In this document: piece by piece, positions 50,556 to 60,781 of the stretch | Layout: each line of letters begins with the position of its first letter | Position numbering within the stretch: position 1 is the stretch's first letter | Source: Cecembia rubra | Lineage (GTDB): Bacteria; Bacteroidota; Bacteroidia; Cytophagales; Cyclobacteriaceae | Reading direction: 5' to 3' | Length of the DNA stretch: 64,000 bases | NCBI RefSeq assembly: GCF_003014575.1 | Contig: NZ_PYGF01000002.1 | Span: 167,850-231,849 of the forward strand | The notes under the pieces: generated by a model | Told to the model about the DNA's origin: nothing | The model's database searches: none | The model's input: the letters and a program-made list of their open reading frames with translations, nothing else | Translations under genes and position numbers: made by a program

Positions 50556-52103
50556 ATGAAGAAGATTTGCCTTATGTTTCTGGCTGCCACATTACTATCC
50601 ACCATGTCTCATGGACAGCAAAGAGGAAATATAGACTTAGTGGCTTTAACAGAATCCCATTTTTTGCATGGAATTGATATTTTAAATTCTCTGCTTTCTA
50701 TACCCAATGATTCCCATTATCCTGAGCAACTCATCCCCAATATTGAATGGTGTGAGGACAATTTAAGGGAAAGGGGATGGCAAGTGAAAAGGCTTGAAAC
50801 TTCAAGCGTCCCTTTGCTTTTGGGTCAAAGGGAAGTGCCCAATGCACAAAAAACAGTACTTTTTTATTTCCATATAGATGGTCAGTCTGTTGACCCGAGG
50901 CAATGGCAGCAGCCAGACCCATTCCGTCCAGTGCTAAAGGAGAAAAATACAGAAGGGAATTGGGAAATCATTCCCATGGAAACACTACAAAAAGCATATG
51001 ATCCGGAGTGGAGGGTTTTCGCCCGTTCGGCTTCGGATGATAAAGGGCCTTTTGCCATGTTCTTGACAGCATGGGATGCCATGGTTTCAAAAGGTCTGAT
51101 GCCGGATTACAATGTAAAAATCGTTTTGGATTTTGAGGAAGAAATTGGTTCTCCAAACCTTGCCTCCGCGGTCCACAAGTATAAGAAAGATCTTATGGCA
51201 GACATGATGCTTATCATGGATGGTCCAAGACATGTGAGCAATATGCCTACCTTGAGTTTTGGAGCAAGGGGCATATCTCAGATTACTTTAACCACATATG
51301 GTCCACGTGTTGATCTTCATAGTGGTCATTATGGTAACTATGCACCTAATCCGGCATTGAGGATGTCACAATTGTTGGCGTCCATGAAAGATGAGAGAGG
51401 CAGGGTTGTCATTCCAGGGTTTTATGATGGTATAAAGCTGTCCCAGTTGGAAAAAGATATTCTATCTCAAGTACCTGATGATGATGGTGATATTATGAGT
51501 AAAATTGGAATTGGTATTACAGATAATGTAGGAGAAACCTATCAGGAATCTTTGCAATATCCTTCTCTGAATATCCGTGGGTTATCTTCAGGCTCGGTGG
51601 GAAATGAGGCCAGGACTATAGTACCTGCTATTGCTGTGGCTGAAATTGATGTTCGTCTCGTTCCTGAATCTGACCCTGAAAGGCTTTTTGCTCTTATCAG
51701 AAGGCATATAGAGGAGCAAGGTTATCATATTTTGGAAAAAGAACCAACTGAAGAGGAAAGGTCAAAATTCCCCAAATTGATCAAATGGGAAGGAAGCATT
51801 TCTTACAAAGCATTCAGGACACCTATGGATTCGGAAACAGGAATTTGGTTAAACAAAGCATATAATAGGGCATTTGGAAGAGATCCCATTCAAAAGAGAA
51901 TCAGCGGTGGATCTTTACCTATCGCTCCATTTGTAGAAGCATTGGACAATATTCCTGCTGTCACCGTCGTGACAGTTAATTTTGATAACAACCAACATGG
52001 GCCAAATGAAAATATCAGGCTTGGAAATTTTAAAGAGGGCATCAAAACAGCTTTGGCAATTTTTACAGAGCCATTAAATGATTTGTCAATAGATAAAAAA
52101 TGA
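50556..52103 (+). CDS. Secreted M20-family metallopeptidase
   Basis: 515 residues from the ATG at 50556; the frame is open 27 codons further but only this start gives a signal peptide (ending SHGQ). Zinc and catalytic sites: FHIDGQSVD near 110, ARSASDDKGPF near 160, DFEEEIGSPN near 205, MDGPRH, and NNQHGPNENI near the C-terminus. The lid domain has VDLHSGHYGNYAPNPALR. It should act as a periplasmic di- or aminopeptidase/deacylase. Confidence 0.88.
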   Translation: MKKICLMFLAATLLSTMSHGQQRGNIDLVALTESHFLHGIDILNSLLSIPNDSHYPEQLIPNIEWCEDNLRERGWQVKRLETSSVPLLLGQREVPNAQKTVLFYFHIDGQSVDPRQWQQPDPFRPVLKEKNTEGNWEIIPMETLQKAYDPEWRVFARSASDDKGPFAMFLTAWDAMVSKGLMPDYNVKIVLDFEEEIGSPNLASAVHKYKKDLMADMMLIMDGPRHVSNMPTLSFGARGISQITLTTYGPRVDLHSGHYGNYAPNPALRMSQLLASMKDERGRVVIPGFYDGIKLSQLEKDILSQVPDDDGDIMSKIGIGITDNVGETYQESLQYPSLNIRGLSSGSVGNEARTIVPAIAVAEIDVRLVPESDPERLFALIRRHIEEQGYHILEKEPTEEERSKFPKLIKWEGSISYKAFRTPMDSETGIWLNKAYNRAFGRDPIQKRISGGSLPIAPFVEALDNIPAVTVVTVNFDNNQHGPNENIRLGNFKEGIKTALAIFTEPLNDLSIDKK

Positions 52104-52126
52104 CCTGGATAGCAATTTGATCTAAG

Positions 52127-52160
52127 AACCGGTAAGACTTTATTTTACCGGTTTTTTTTT
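52127..52160 (+). terminator. Terminator of the M20 peptidase gene
   Basis: A perfect 9-bp stem (52127-52135 with 52145-52153), 9-nt loop, nine T. It separates the peptidase gene from susC. Confidence 0.88.
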
Positions 52161-52471
52161 GGTTTATTTAATAAAATTTAAGAGGATCTTAAAGTTGTAT
52201 TTTTATAACTTTTTGCCAAAAGAATTATTTCAGGTGTATACTTCTATTAGTTTCCATTAAATTTTGCTCAACTCGGAAACACAAGAATAACTACAAAGCA
52301 TTGTTGTTCAGTGGATAATTACACTGATTGTATTAGAGATTTTTGAAATTTTGAAAAATTTGGTATTCAGCCAAATTTTATTTTTACCATTTATGGATTT
52401 GTAAATTAAAGTTTATGATTGTTTTTAGTATCTTTCACTAGAAGTAAATACTGTTCTATAATCAAACTTTT
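52161..52471. other. Leader region upstream of the susC homolog
   Basis: 311 AT-rich nt with no gene. No exact TTTG-N19-TAnnTTTG promoter was found; TATCTTTC close to the gene is a partial -7 match. Confidence 0.5.
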
Positions 52472-55453
52472 ATGAAAAAATTTTACAGATTCAGCATTAC
52501 CGTAATCCTATTTCTGCTCACAGCAGGATGGAGTTGGGCGCAGTACACGGTGACGGGTACTGTGACAGATGACCGTTCGGAAGAGCCGTTGATTGGCGCA
52601 ACCATTCTGGTCAGGAATTCTACTACCGGTGCAGTTACTGACTTGGATGGTAGGTTCAGCATTACAGTTCCTGGTAACCAGGAAACTGTCTTGGTGGTGT
52701 CTTCTTTGGGCTATATTAGCCAAAATGTGACAGTAAGCCCAAGTTTAACTTCCATTCAAGTTAGGTTAAGGGAAGACGCAACAAATTTGGAAGAGGTGGT
52801 AATTACAGGTTTGGCCTCCACTGTTAAAAGGAGCAATCTGGCCAATGCCGTTTCTTCGGTTTCCGGAAAAGAACTTGTAGGAACCACAACCATCCAGACT
52901 ACTGATGGTGCCTTATATGGAAAGATTGCAGGTGCCAATATCAGGATGAATTCTGGAGCGCCAGGTGGCGGTGTTTCCATTCAGCTACGTGGTATTTCCA
53001 GTTTGACTGGCGCATCCCAACCCCTAATTATTTTGGATGGGGTTTACATCAACAATTCTTTTCAGAGAACAGGGCGTGCTTCTGTTTCTGGTGCGGGTGC
53101 ATCTAACCAAGATGATGGTGCCAACCGTCTGGCCGACTTGAACCCGAATGATATTGAATCCATTGAAGTCTTGAAAGGACCATCTGCTGCAGCAATTTAT
53201 GGTACCCGTGCCAATGCTGGGGTAATCATTATCACTACTAAGAGAGGTTCTTCTGGAAAAACCCAGGTTTCCCTTTCCCAAGATATTGGCTTTGCTGAGC
53301 CATTGAGATTATTAGGGGTAGATAACTGGAGTGAGGAAAAAATCAACTTCTTTTTCCCTGAAGCCAGAAGACCTATCGAATTGGAAAGGTTCAGACAAGC
53401 TGTTGCCACCAATACTTTTGTGGATTATGAAGATTACTTTTACAACAACCGGGCTATCTTATCCAATACAAGGTTGACAGTTAATGGAGGAAATGATAAG
53501 ACTAGGTTCTTTATAAGCGGAAATATTGCTGCAGAGGATGGAACAGTAAGAAACACTGGATTTGAAAGGTATTCATTAAGAGCCAATGTGGACCATAAGA
53601 TTTCAGATGTTTTTAGATTGGGCGTATCTTCCAACTATATCCGAAGCAATACAGATAGGGGTTTTACAGGTAACCAAAATAATACCGGTGCCAGTATCGG
53701 TTATAACATCGCTTATGTCCCTAATTATTATGACTTAAGGAGAAACCCTGATGGAACTTATCCAATTAACCCTTACTTCTCAGAAAATCCCGTGGCCGTT
53801 ACAGACCATGGAATCAACAATTCTGAAGTAAACAGATTCCTACAATCCTTCACTTTGGATGCGGATATTTATAAATCTACCAATAGCTTCTTGAGGTTCC
53901 AATTGTCAGGAGGCTTGGATTTTCTTCAAAATACTACTTTGGTCTATTTACCTGAATTCCTACAGTTCCAGAGAGGTCAGGCCAACCCAGGCGATGCACT
54001 TTGGGGCAAGCAGGAAAGTTTTAATACCAACATACAGGGTGTTTTGGTGTACAACTGGAACCTTGGAAAGGTAAACATGAACTCCCAGGCAGGTTTGGTA
54101 AGATTGGACTTTAAAAATGACGCTCTATTCAACAGAGGTAGGGGCCTTGCACCTGGTCAGATCAACCTTCAGCAAGCAACAGTTCAACAAATAGATCAAC
54201 AGTTTTTCTCTGAAATTCAAGAAGCAGGTATATTCTTGCAGCAGGAGGCCAACTTTGATGATAAAATCATCGGTACGGTAGGTGTACGATGGGATAAATC
54301 CACATTGAATGGAGACCCAAATAAATTCTTCGCATTCCCAAGAGCATCGCTTGCTGTCAACCTAGCCAATTTTGATTTTTGGGGATCCAAGACAACATTC
54401 TCTGCTTTAAAACCAAGAATTGCATACGGTGAAACAGCTGGACCTGTGGCATTTGGGGCCACGTTTACTCCACTTGGGGGGGCGAACATCGGAGGTCTTT
54501 TGGGTTCTGTGGTTTCTGCTCAAATTGGAAACACCCAAATTTTACCTGAAACGGCTACTGAATTGGAGTTTGGTGTAGATGCAGGTTTCTTTAACAATAG
54601 ATTGGGGTTGGAAGCAACCTACTATATCAAAAACACGCAAAACAATATCCAAAGCCTTAGCCTTTCACCTTCAACCGGTGTGACATCTACACCAAGTAAT
54701 GAGGCTGAATTGGAGAACAAAGGTATTGAATTGGCTTTGTTTGGGACAGTTTTGGATAAGCCTAATTTCCGTTGGAATACACGATTGATGTATTGGCAAA
54801 ATAGATTGAATATGAGGAGGTTAGGAATACCCACCTATGTGGCCGGTGGATTTGGAGCTGCATTGGGGACCTTCCTATATGCTCAAGGCTTTTCACCTAC
54901 AACTATCGTAGGTACACCGGCTGACCCAAATAATCCTGGTAATTTTACCATTTGGGGAAATGCCCAACCAAAGTTCAATATGTCTATGATCAATAGCTTT
55001 ACTATTGCCAAAAACTTTGAGTTTTCTTTCCTTATGGAATATAGAAAAGGTGGTGATAACATCAACTTGTCTCAGTTCCTTACTGATGCTGGAGGAACTA
55101 CCAAAGGCTGGTTTGATGATGACAATGGTGATGGAATTCCTAATGGAAGGCAAAGACCTCCAGCACCTTTCAATAATGCCGGCCGATGGGTTCAGGATGC
55201 TACTTTCTTAAAAATAAGAGAGATTGGACTATATTACACCATTCCAAGAAATACAATAACTGAGACCTTTGGGAGAAGTATAGAGAATATCAGGCTTGGA
55301 GCTTCTATGAACAACGCCTTCTTATTTACAAAATATCAGGGTTATGATCCTGAAACTTCCACCTTTGGTGCTCAGGCAGTGGCTAACAATGTGGACATCA
55401 CGCCATATCCGACACCAAGGAGGGTATTCTTTCACATCACAATTGATTTCTAA
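52472..55453 (+). CDS. SusC/RagA-family TonB-dependent transporter
   Basis: 993 residues: signal peptide ending WSWAQ, carboxypeptidase-regulatory-like domain (about 25-100; GTVTDDRSEEPLIGATI, TDLDGRFSI), plug domain (about 115-230; VSIQLRGISSLTGASQPLIILDG, GPSAAAIYGTRANAGVIIITTKRG), and a barrel ending in ITIDF. It forms the gated channel of a SusCD pair. It stands 18 nt before susD. Substrate is not decided by the pair itself. Confidence 0.95.
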   Translation: MKKFYRFSITVILFLLTAGWSWAQYTVTGTVTDDRSEEPLIGATILVRNSTTGAVTDLDGRFSITVPGNQETVLVVSSLGYISQNVTVSPSLTSIQVRLREDATNLEEVVITGLASTVKRSNLANAVSSVSGKELVGTTTIQTTDGALYGKIAGANIRMNSGAPGGGVSIQLRGISSLTGASQPLIILDGVYINNSFQRTGRASVSGAGASNQDDGANRLADLNPNDIESIEVLKGPSAAAIYGTRANAGVIIITTKRGSSGKTQVSLSQDIGFAEPLRLLGVDNWSEEKINFFFPEARRPIELERFRQAVATNTFVDYEDYFYNNRAILSNTRLTVNGGNDKTRFFISGNIAAEDGTVRNTGFERYSLRANVDHKISDVFRLGVSSNYIRSNTDRGFTGNQNNTGASIGYNIAYVPNYYDLRRNPDGTYPINPYFSENPVAVTDHGINNSEVNRFLQSFTLDADIYKSTNSFLRFQLSGGLDFLQNTTLVYLPEFLQFQRGQANPGDALWGKQESFNTNIQGVLVYNWNLGKVNMNSQAGLVRLDFKNDALFNRGRGLAPGQINLQQATVQQIDQQFFSEIQEAGIFLQQEANFDDKIIGTVGVRWDKSTLNGDPNKFFAFPRASLAVNLANFDFWGSKTTFSALKPRIAYGETAGPVAFGATFTPLGGANIGGLLGSVVSAQIGNTQILPETATELEFGVDAGFFNNRLGLEATYYIKNTQNNIQSLSLSPSTGVTSTPSNEAELENKGIELALFGTVLDKPNFRWNTRLMYWQNRLNMRRLGIPTYVAGGFGAALGTFLYAQGFSPTTIVGTPADPNNPGNFTIWGNAQPKFNMSMINSFTIAKNFEFSFLMEYRKGGDNINLSQFLTDAGGTTKGWFDDDNGDGIPNGRQRPPAPFNNAGRWVQDATFLKIREIGLYYTIPRNTITETFGRSIENIRLGASMNNAFLFTKYQGYDPETSTFGAQAVANNVDITPYPTPRRVFFHITIDF

Positions 55454-55471
55454 ACACCAAAGCTGATAATC

Positions 55472-56854
55472 ATGAAAAAATTGCACAAATATATCGGAAC
55501 AGCGGCTTTGGCAGCAATGAGTTTGTTCGCTTGTAATCCGCTTCAATTAGATGAAATTATTGATCCAAACAATCCATCAGTTCAGAGTGTAAGCAATAAT
55601 GCTTCCAGAGAACAGATCCAGTTTTTGATAACAGGTTTGGAGTCCAGACATAGAGATTATGTATTCAATGTAACGGCTGCTTGGGGTACGTTCGGTAGAG
55701 AAGTTTGGTACCTTAACGCTTCTGATCCGAGGTTTCAGACTGATTGGTTAGGGCAAAGTGGTAGGGTGCCTGACAGGGCTTACTTTGGTTTTGGTGTCAC
55801 AGGAGGTGGTTCTTGGGCATCTCCTTATCAGGCGATTAAGCAGGCTAATGTCCTCATAGATGCTGCACAAAATGCTGCAACTTTAAATGAAGCAGATAAA
55901 AGAGCTGTTTCTGGTTTTGCCAAAACTATTAAGGGTTACCAGTTTATGATTCCAGCAAATTTTGTTTATCAAAATGGAATCAGGATTGACGTGACGGACC
56001 CTCTAAAACCTGGACCTTTTGTACCCTATGAGCAAGCCTTGGACTATATCAAGTCAGTATTGGATGAAGGTGATCAGGACCTTGCTGCGGCTGGTGCGGG
56101 TAATTTCCCTTTGAGGCTTACTCCCGGTTTCACTGGATTCAATACCAATGCCGCTTTGAGACAGGTAAATCGGGCTATCACCGCCAGATTAAATGCTTAT
56201 AGAAAAGATTGGACAGGAGTGCTTTCCGCACTTGAGGGTTCTTTTATGAATTTAAATGGCAACCTAAATGCTGGACCTGCCCATCCTTATGGCGCACCAC
56301 CTGATCTGTTCAATCCTATCTTCTACGTTCCCAATGCCTTGGTGACCACCATGATTGTAGTACATCCATCAGTACTTAGGGATGCTACTCCAGGAGATCT
56401 TAGGGTTGCAAATAAGTTTTTGCAAAGAACAGCACCCCCAGTAACGGTTTCAACTGACGTGGGGACATTGGTAGGAACTCATCAGGATAGAAGGTGGGCA
56501 AGCAATACTTCTGCTATTCCTTTTATTAAAAATGAAGAACTGATCCTTTTGAAGGCTGAAGCACATGCTAATTTGGGTCAAACTGCCCAAGCTGTTGAGG
56601 CTATCAATATCATCAGAAATGCAGCGGGAATAGGGAATTATTCAGGAGCAACTACTCAAGCCGCTTTGATTAATGAGATCCTTTATCAAAGAAGATACTC
56701 TCTTTGGTTAGAGCCTTGGGGCCACAGATGGATAGATGCTAGGAGGTACAATAAACTCAATGAGATAGATGTATCCTTTGATGGTGGGACAGTTTTTACT
56801 CAGTTCCCTCATCCACAAGCTGAAGTCAACTGGGATAATTATATTGGAAATTAA
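55472..56854 (+). CDS. SusD/RagB-family nutrient-binding lipoprotein
   Basis: 460 residues, lipoprotein signal with LFAC (Cys21), then the TPR-rich SusD fold (FAKTIKGYQFMIPANF, NRAITARLNAYRKDW, EELILLKAEAHANLGQTAQAVEAINIIRNAAG) and the WLEPWGHRWIDARRY closing region. It caps the SusC barrel from outside and gathers ligand. It is in the shorter range for the family. Confidence 0.94.
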   Translation: MKKLHKYIGTAALAAMSLFACNPLQLDEIIDPNNPSVQSVSNNASREQIQFLITGLESRHRDYVFNVTAAWGTFGREVWYLNASDPRFQTDWLGQSGRVPDRAYFGFGVTGGGSWASPYQAIKQANVLIDAAQNAATLNEADKRAVSGFAKTIKGYQFMIPANFVYQNGIRIDVTDPLKPGPFVPYEQALDYIKSVLDEGDQDLAAAGAGNFPLRLTPGFTGFNTNAALRQVNRAITARLNAYRKDWTGVLSALEGSFMNLNGNLNAGPAHPYGAPPDLFNPIFYVPNALVTTMIVVHPSVLRDATPGDLRVANKFLQRTAPPVTVSTDVGTLVGTHQDRRWASNTSAIPFIKNEELILLKAEAHANLGQTAQAVEAINIIRNAAGIGNYSGATTQAALINEILYQRRYSLWLEPWGHRWIDARRYNKLNEIDVSFDGGTVFTQFPHPQAEVNWDNYIGN

Positions 56855-56875
56855 TTTCAATTAGTAAAAGAAAGA

Positions 56876-56908
56876 AGCTGTCCAACAAACCGGACAGCTC
56901 TTTTTTTT
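56876..56908 (+). terminator. Terminator of the susCD genes
   Basis: An 8-bp stem (56876-56883 with 56892-56899), 8-nt loop, T-run. Confidence 0.8.
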
Positions 56909-57007
56909 AGTGAAATTTTAATTTTGGTGAAACCTTATGGACCCAGTAAGATTTCGGGATAGCATAAACGTACAGGTTGTTTAAAGCAGAAAAAATTTGG
57001 CATATCA

Positions 57008-57796
57008 ATGAAATACCTTTTACTGGTACTATTATTATTCTTACAATTTACCGATGTCATGTCACAGCATCAATTAAGGATATTGACTTACAATATTTAC
57101 CATGGAGAAAACCCTTATCAAACAGGCAAATCCATTACAGAGGAAGTCGGTGAATTCATCAGGTCGATCAATCCTGATTTGGTGGCACTTCAGGAAGTTG
57201 ACAGCATGACGCTCCGGACAAAAGCTTTTGCAGGCAAGAAACTTGACCTGACCAATATATGGGCTGAAAAGACAGAAATGAAGGGTTTCTTTGCAAAGGC
57301 AATTGATTTTAGTGAGGGAGGATATGGTGAGGCTGTATTTTCCAGGTTTCCTGTTGAATTTGAATCCATAATGCTGCCCACACCAAAAGGAGGGGAGGGT
57401 AGGAGCATGGCCGTTGCCCATGTTCAATTGGAAGGAGGGATCAAAATAACTTTTGCCGGCACCCATCTTTGTCATGAATTTGTAGATAACCGCAGTGCTC
57501 AGGTTAGGGCTATAATAAATTATTTTAAGGATTATTCTCATCCTGTGATAGTCGTCGGAGATTTCAATTTTGAAGCTTCCGAAAAAGGCTACAGCTTAAT
57601 GGAAGATGCTTTTTTTGATGCCGCAAAAGTCAGTGGACAATTAAAAAACACTTATCCCACTGACCATCCTGACATCCGTATTGATTACATTTGGTTAATG
57701 AAAAATACTGAATGGGATATTGATTTTTTCAAGGTTATGGAAGAAATTCAATATTCGGATCATTTGGCAGTATTTGCAGTCGTCAATTTCAATTGA
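57008..57796 (+). CDS. Secreted endonuclease/exonuclease/phosphatase-family hydrolase
   Basis: 262 residues, signal peptide ending VMSQ and EEP fold: LTYNIYHG with Asn29, ALQEVD with the metal-binding Glu, GTHLCHEF, VGDFNFEA and a final SDHLAVFA. The family covers DNase I, sphingomyelinase, inositol-phosphatase and nuclease-like enzymes; substrate is open. It follows the susCD terminator by 100 nt and precedes the DUF1080 gene, so it probably serves the locus. Confidence 0.88.
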   Translation: MKYLLLVLLLFLQFTDVMSQHQLRILTYNIYHGENPYQTGKSITEEVGEFIRSINPDLVALQEVDSMTLRTKAFAGKKLDLTNIWAEKTEMKGFFAKAIDFSEGGYGEAVFSRFPVEFESIMLPTPKGGEGRSMAVAHVQLEGGIKITFAGTHLCHEFVDNRSAQVRAIINYFKDYSHPVIVVGDFNFEASEKGYSLMEDAFFDAAKVSGQLKNTYPTDHPDIRIDYIWLMKNTEWDIDFFKVMEEIQYSDHLAVFAVVNFN

Positions 57797-57850
57797 TCTA
57801 TTATATCAATTTAAAAACATTTAAAATCATTCATACTCTTTCCCCAGCCG

Positions 57851-58735
57851 ATGAAGACAAATACATTCAATTTAGCTTATTATTTACCAGTGCTGTTTGT
57901 ATTGAGTTTATTTTCCTGTTCTCAACAAAACCGCCAAAATGAAGGAGAAGATGTTCAGTGGATACAGCTCTTCAATGGTGAGGACCTGGAAAACTGGATT
58001 GTAAAAATTGCAAAACATGAGCTTGGGGAAAATTTTGCGAATACTTTCCGGGTAGAAGACGGCTTGATGAAAGTGCGCTATGATGGCTATGAAGATTTTG
58101 ACTATCAGTATGGACATATATTTTACAATAAGCCTTTTTCCCATTACGTGCTCAAAGTGGAATATCGATTTGTTGGAGATCAAGTCAAAGGGGGTGAAGG
58201 ATGGGCCTTTAGGAATTCAGGGGCTATGCTCCATGGGCAAGATCCACATACCATGCTTAAAGACCAGGATTTTCCTATCTCTATTGAAGGGCAACTATTG
58301 GGTGGAGATGGAGTAAATCCAAGATCGACAAACAACCTATGCACCCCTGGTACACATGTTGTGATAAATGGGGAATTATTTACCCCGCATTGTGTTAACT
58401 CCAGTTCTAAGACTTATCATGGGGATGAATGGGTGACGGCAGAGTTTTTGGTGTTGGGAGACTCTGTAGTGCATCATATAATGGAAGGGGAAGCAGTACT
58501 TACTTATTCCAAACCCCAGATAGGAGGGGGAAATGTTGCCAATTTTGACCCCATTGTAAAAAAGGATGGTACACCATTAAAAGGAGGATACATTTCACTT
58601 CAAAGTGAAAGCCATCCCATTGATTTTAGAAATGTTGAAATCCTTGACCTTTCTAGATGGGCAACCTCACCCAAACATTTGGATTCAATTCTAATGAAGG
58701 AAGGTTATGGGGCTTTTACATCCAATAGGAAATAA
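57851..58735 (+). CDS. DUF1080 lipoprotein (3-keto-glycoside hydrolase-like fold)
   Basis: 294 residues, lipoprotein signal with LFSC (Cys23), then the DUF1080 (3-keto-disaccharide hydrolase) lectin-like fold: WIQLFNGEDLENW, YVLKVEYRF, GEGWAFRNSGAMLHGQ, SIEGQLLGG, and GGYISLQSESHPIDFRNVEIL at the end. Some members remove 3-keto-glucosides or bind glycans. It would be at the cell surface or periplasm near SusCD. Confidence 0.88.
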   Translation: MKTNTFNLAYYLPVLFVLSLFSCSQQNRQNEGEDVQWIQLFNGEDLENWIVKIAKHELGENFANTFRVEDGLMKVRYDGYEDFDYQYGHIFYNKPFSHYVLKVEYRFVGDQVKGGEGWAFRNSGAMLHGQDPHTMLKDQDFPISIEGQLLGGDGVNPRSTNNLCTPGTHVVINGELFTPHCVNSSSKTYHGDEWVTAEFLVLGDSVVHHIMEGEAVLTYSKPQIGGGNVANFDPIVKKDGTPLKGGYISLQSESHPIDFRNVEILDLSRWATSPKHLDSILMKEGYGAFTSNRK

Positions 58736-58749
58736 AAGCCCAAAAACCA

Positions 58750-59634
58750 TTACAGGTATTTTCTGAAAAACTCAATGCTGCGTTTCCAAGAGAGTTCGGC
58801 TGCATCTTTGTCATACCTTGGTGTGGAATGATTATGGAAACCATGGTTTACACCTGGGTAGAAATATGTGCTATAGGTTTTTTGGTTAGCAATAAGGGCT
58901 TCCTCATAAGCTGGCCATCCTTCATTTACCCTAGTATCCAATTCAGCATAGTGAATAAGTAGTGGGGCTTTAATGGAAGGAACATCTTCAGCTGCAGCTT
59001 GTCCACCATAATATGGAATACCGGCTTTAAGGTCCGGAATCCTAACAGCCATCATATTGGTTATCCAACCACCAAAGCAAAAACCAACCACACCAACGCT
59101 TCCATTGCAGTTTTCATGAATTTTCAAAAACTCATAAGCAGCGATGAAATCTTCTAGCATTTCATCCCTGTTCCTTTGGGCCTGCATGGTTCTTCCTTCA
59201 TCATCGTTGCCTGGATACCCCCCAAAAGGTGTTAGGGCATCAGGAGCGAAAGCAATATATCCATCGATAGCTGCCTGCATTGCAACATCTTCTATGTATG
59301 GATTAAGTCCACGGTTTTCATGTACTACCACAATTCCAGAAAGTTTCCCCTTGCTTTCTTTAGGTATGCAAAGCAGCCCCTTCATGGTGCCTGCTCCTTT
59401 TGGAGAATTATAAGTTACATACTTAAAATCAATCCTTGGGTCATTTTCCTTAAACCTCCTGGCTTCTGCGTAATTGGGCATCAAAAATGATAGCATGGCT
59501 GTGACAGTGAGACCACCAACAGCGTATTTGGAAAGTCTTTCGGTAAACTCTCTTCTGGAAATTTTTCCATGAACATAGTAATCATACATGTCAAAAATCT
59601 CCTGATCCAGGTCTTCTTTTTTGATAGGGTGCAT
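58750..59634 (-). CDS. Dienelactone hydrolase-family protein with Tat-like signal
   Basis: 294 residues, N-terminal SRREF (26-30) twin-arginine motif followed by a hydrophobic segment (about 38-54), then the DLH alpha/beta hydrolase: VVHENRGLN with Glu, nucleophile Cys186 in GFCFGG, ELDTRVNEG with Asp, and GVNHGFHN with the His. The triad is Cys-Asp-His rather than Ser. It hydrolyses a lactone or ester; the natural substrate is unknown. Divergent from nothing close; convergent with DUF1080 by 14 nt. Confidence 0.87.
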   Translation of the reverse strand: MHPIKKEDLDQEIFDMYDYYVHGKISRREFTERLSKYAVGGLTVTAMLSFLMPNYAEARRFKENDPRIDFKYVTYNSPKGAGTMKGLLCIPKESKGKLSGIVVVHENRGLNPYIEDVAMQAAIDGYIAFAPDALTPFGGYPGNDDEGRTMQAQRNRDEMLEDFIAAYEFLKIHENCNGSVGVVGFCFGGWITNMMAVRIPDLKAGIPYYGGQAAAEDVPSIKAPLLIHYAELDTRVNEGWPAYEEALIANQKTYSTYFYPGVNHGFHNHSTPRYDKDAAELSWKRSIEFFRKYL

Positions 59635-59756
59635 GTTGATTGAATTTGTTAAGTCTTTTGGGATTTGTGAAGCTTCTAAAATACAGCTTTTAGTGAAGAG
59701 TTTAACTCATTCTGTATGCCGTTGGTGTAATAAATTGACAACATATAAAAGTAATA

Positions 59757-59807
59757 ACTCTTGTAAAGCAGGATGGTTTTTGTAATTCCTTCTTGCTTTA
59801 CAAGAGT
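59757..59807. repeat. Long-loop inverted repeat
   Basis: Perfect 14-bp arms (59757-59770 with 59794-59807) and a 23-nt loop, in the spacer downstream of the head-GIN gene. It could end the minus-strand operon although its tail is not T-rich on that strand. Confidence 0.6.
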
Positions 59808-59827
59808 TTTAAAAAATTAGTCTGGTA

Positions 59828-60769
59828 TTAATGGTTTACAATGGTAATGTTACCGGAGGTAATTCCTCCCCTTATTGTCTTAGTAGATCCATTATCGATA
59901 TTCAGGTTACGGCCTGCTCTAGAATTTCCAACAGTGATGTTTCCCGATGTTGCGCTCAGAAAATAATTGAAATCATTCAAATTGGAGCTGGTCTGAATTT
60001 TGAAATTTCCAGAAGTTCCACTTATTCTGGTTTGGTCTCCGAGTCCGACATTAACCGCATTGAAATTTCCAGATGTGACTTTCAAATCCCCAAGTTCTGA
60101 TACATTTTCCAATTTGGCATTACCTGAAGTAAGGCTGATATGGGCCGTTCCTGCAATTGAAGTTGCTTTCATTCCGCCACTGCTGCAGGAAAATTCCAAA
60201 TCGCCTTTAATATCCGCAAATTCAGATGAGCCTGAACCAACTATTCCCTTTATATTTCCTGTTATTCCCGACAACTTTATCGAACCTGATCCTGCATTTG
60301 CATGTATATTGCTGTTTATATTGCTGCCGGATATTCTACCTGAGCCAACAGATAGTTGGGTTTTCTCAGAAACAACATTTTCAACATGGATGGCTCCGGA
60401 TCCTCCTTTGATGTCAAGTTCCATTTTTTGTGGGCCACTGATTTTTATATGGCCTTTTGTGCGCATATTACCTATGGTTACCCGGTTTGAGCTTACCTGG
60501 TGGGTAATCTTCAAAACATTGCCTACTGTCACAAAAACGATATCCTGTTCATGATTATTTGACTCCAAAAATGCATTGACCTTAACTTCGGAATTGTTGT
60601 TGCCAATAAATTCAACTTCTAATGCCCCTCCTGAAACTTCAATTTTTGTAATTCCTGAAAAGCTTTTATTGACATCGACCAAAGTTTTCATTTGGGCAAA
60701 AGCTTGCATTGGACCTCCTACTAATAAAGCTATTGTCCAAATAATTGATAATTTGATTGCGTTCTTCAT
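59828..60769 (-). CDS. Head-GIN (DUF2807/DUF4097-like) exported protein
   Basis: 313 residues, signal peptide ending AFAQ. The mature part is a repeated beta pattern with Ser-Gly-rich turns (GSGAIHVENV, GSGRISGSNI, AGSGSIKLSG, TSGNAKLENV, TSGNFNAVNV, TSGNFKIQTS, TSGNITVGNS), as in auto-folding head-GIN beta-helix domains. Role unknown; surface adhesion or envelope sensing. It is the last gene of the sigma-factor operon. Confidence 0.85.
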   Translation of the reverse strand: MKNAIKLSIIWTIALLVGGPMQAFAQMKTLVDVNKSFSGITKIEVSGGALEVEFIGNNNSEVKVNAFLESNNHEQDIVFVTVGNVLKITHQVSSNRVTIGNMRTKGHIKISGPQKMELDIKGGSGAIHVENVVSEKTQLSVGSGRISGSNINSNIHANAGSGSIKLSGITGNIKGIVGSGSSEFADIKGDLEFSCSSGGMKATSIAGTAHISLTSGNAKLENVSELGDLKVTSGNFNAVNVGLGDQTRISGTSGNFKIQTSSNLNDFNYFLSATSGNITVGNSRAGRNLNIDNGSTKTIRGGITSGNITIVNH

Positions 60770-60781
60770 AGTTTTAGATTT

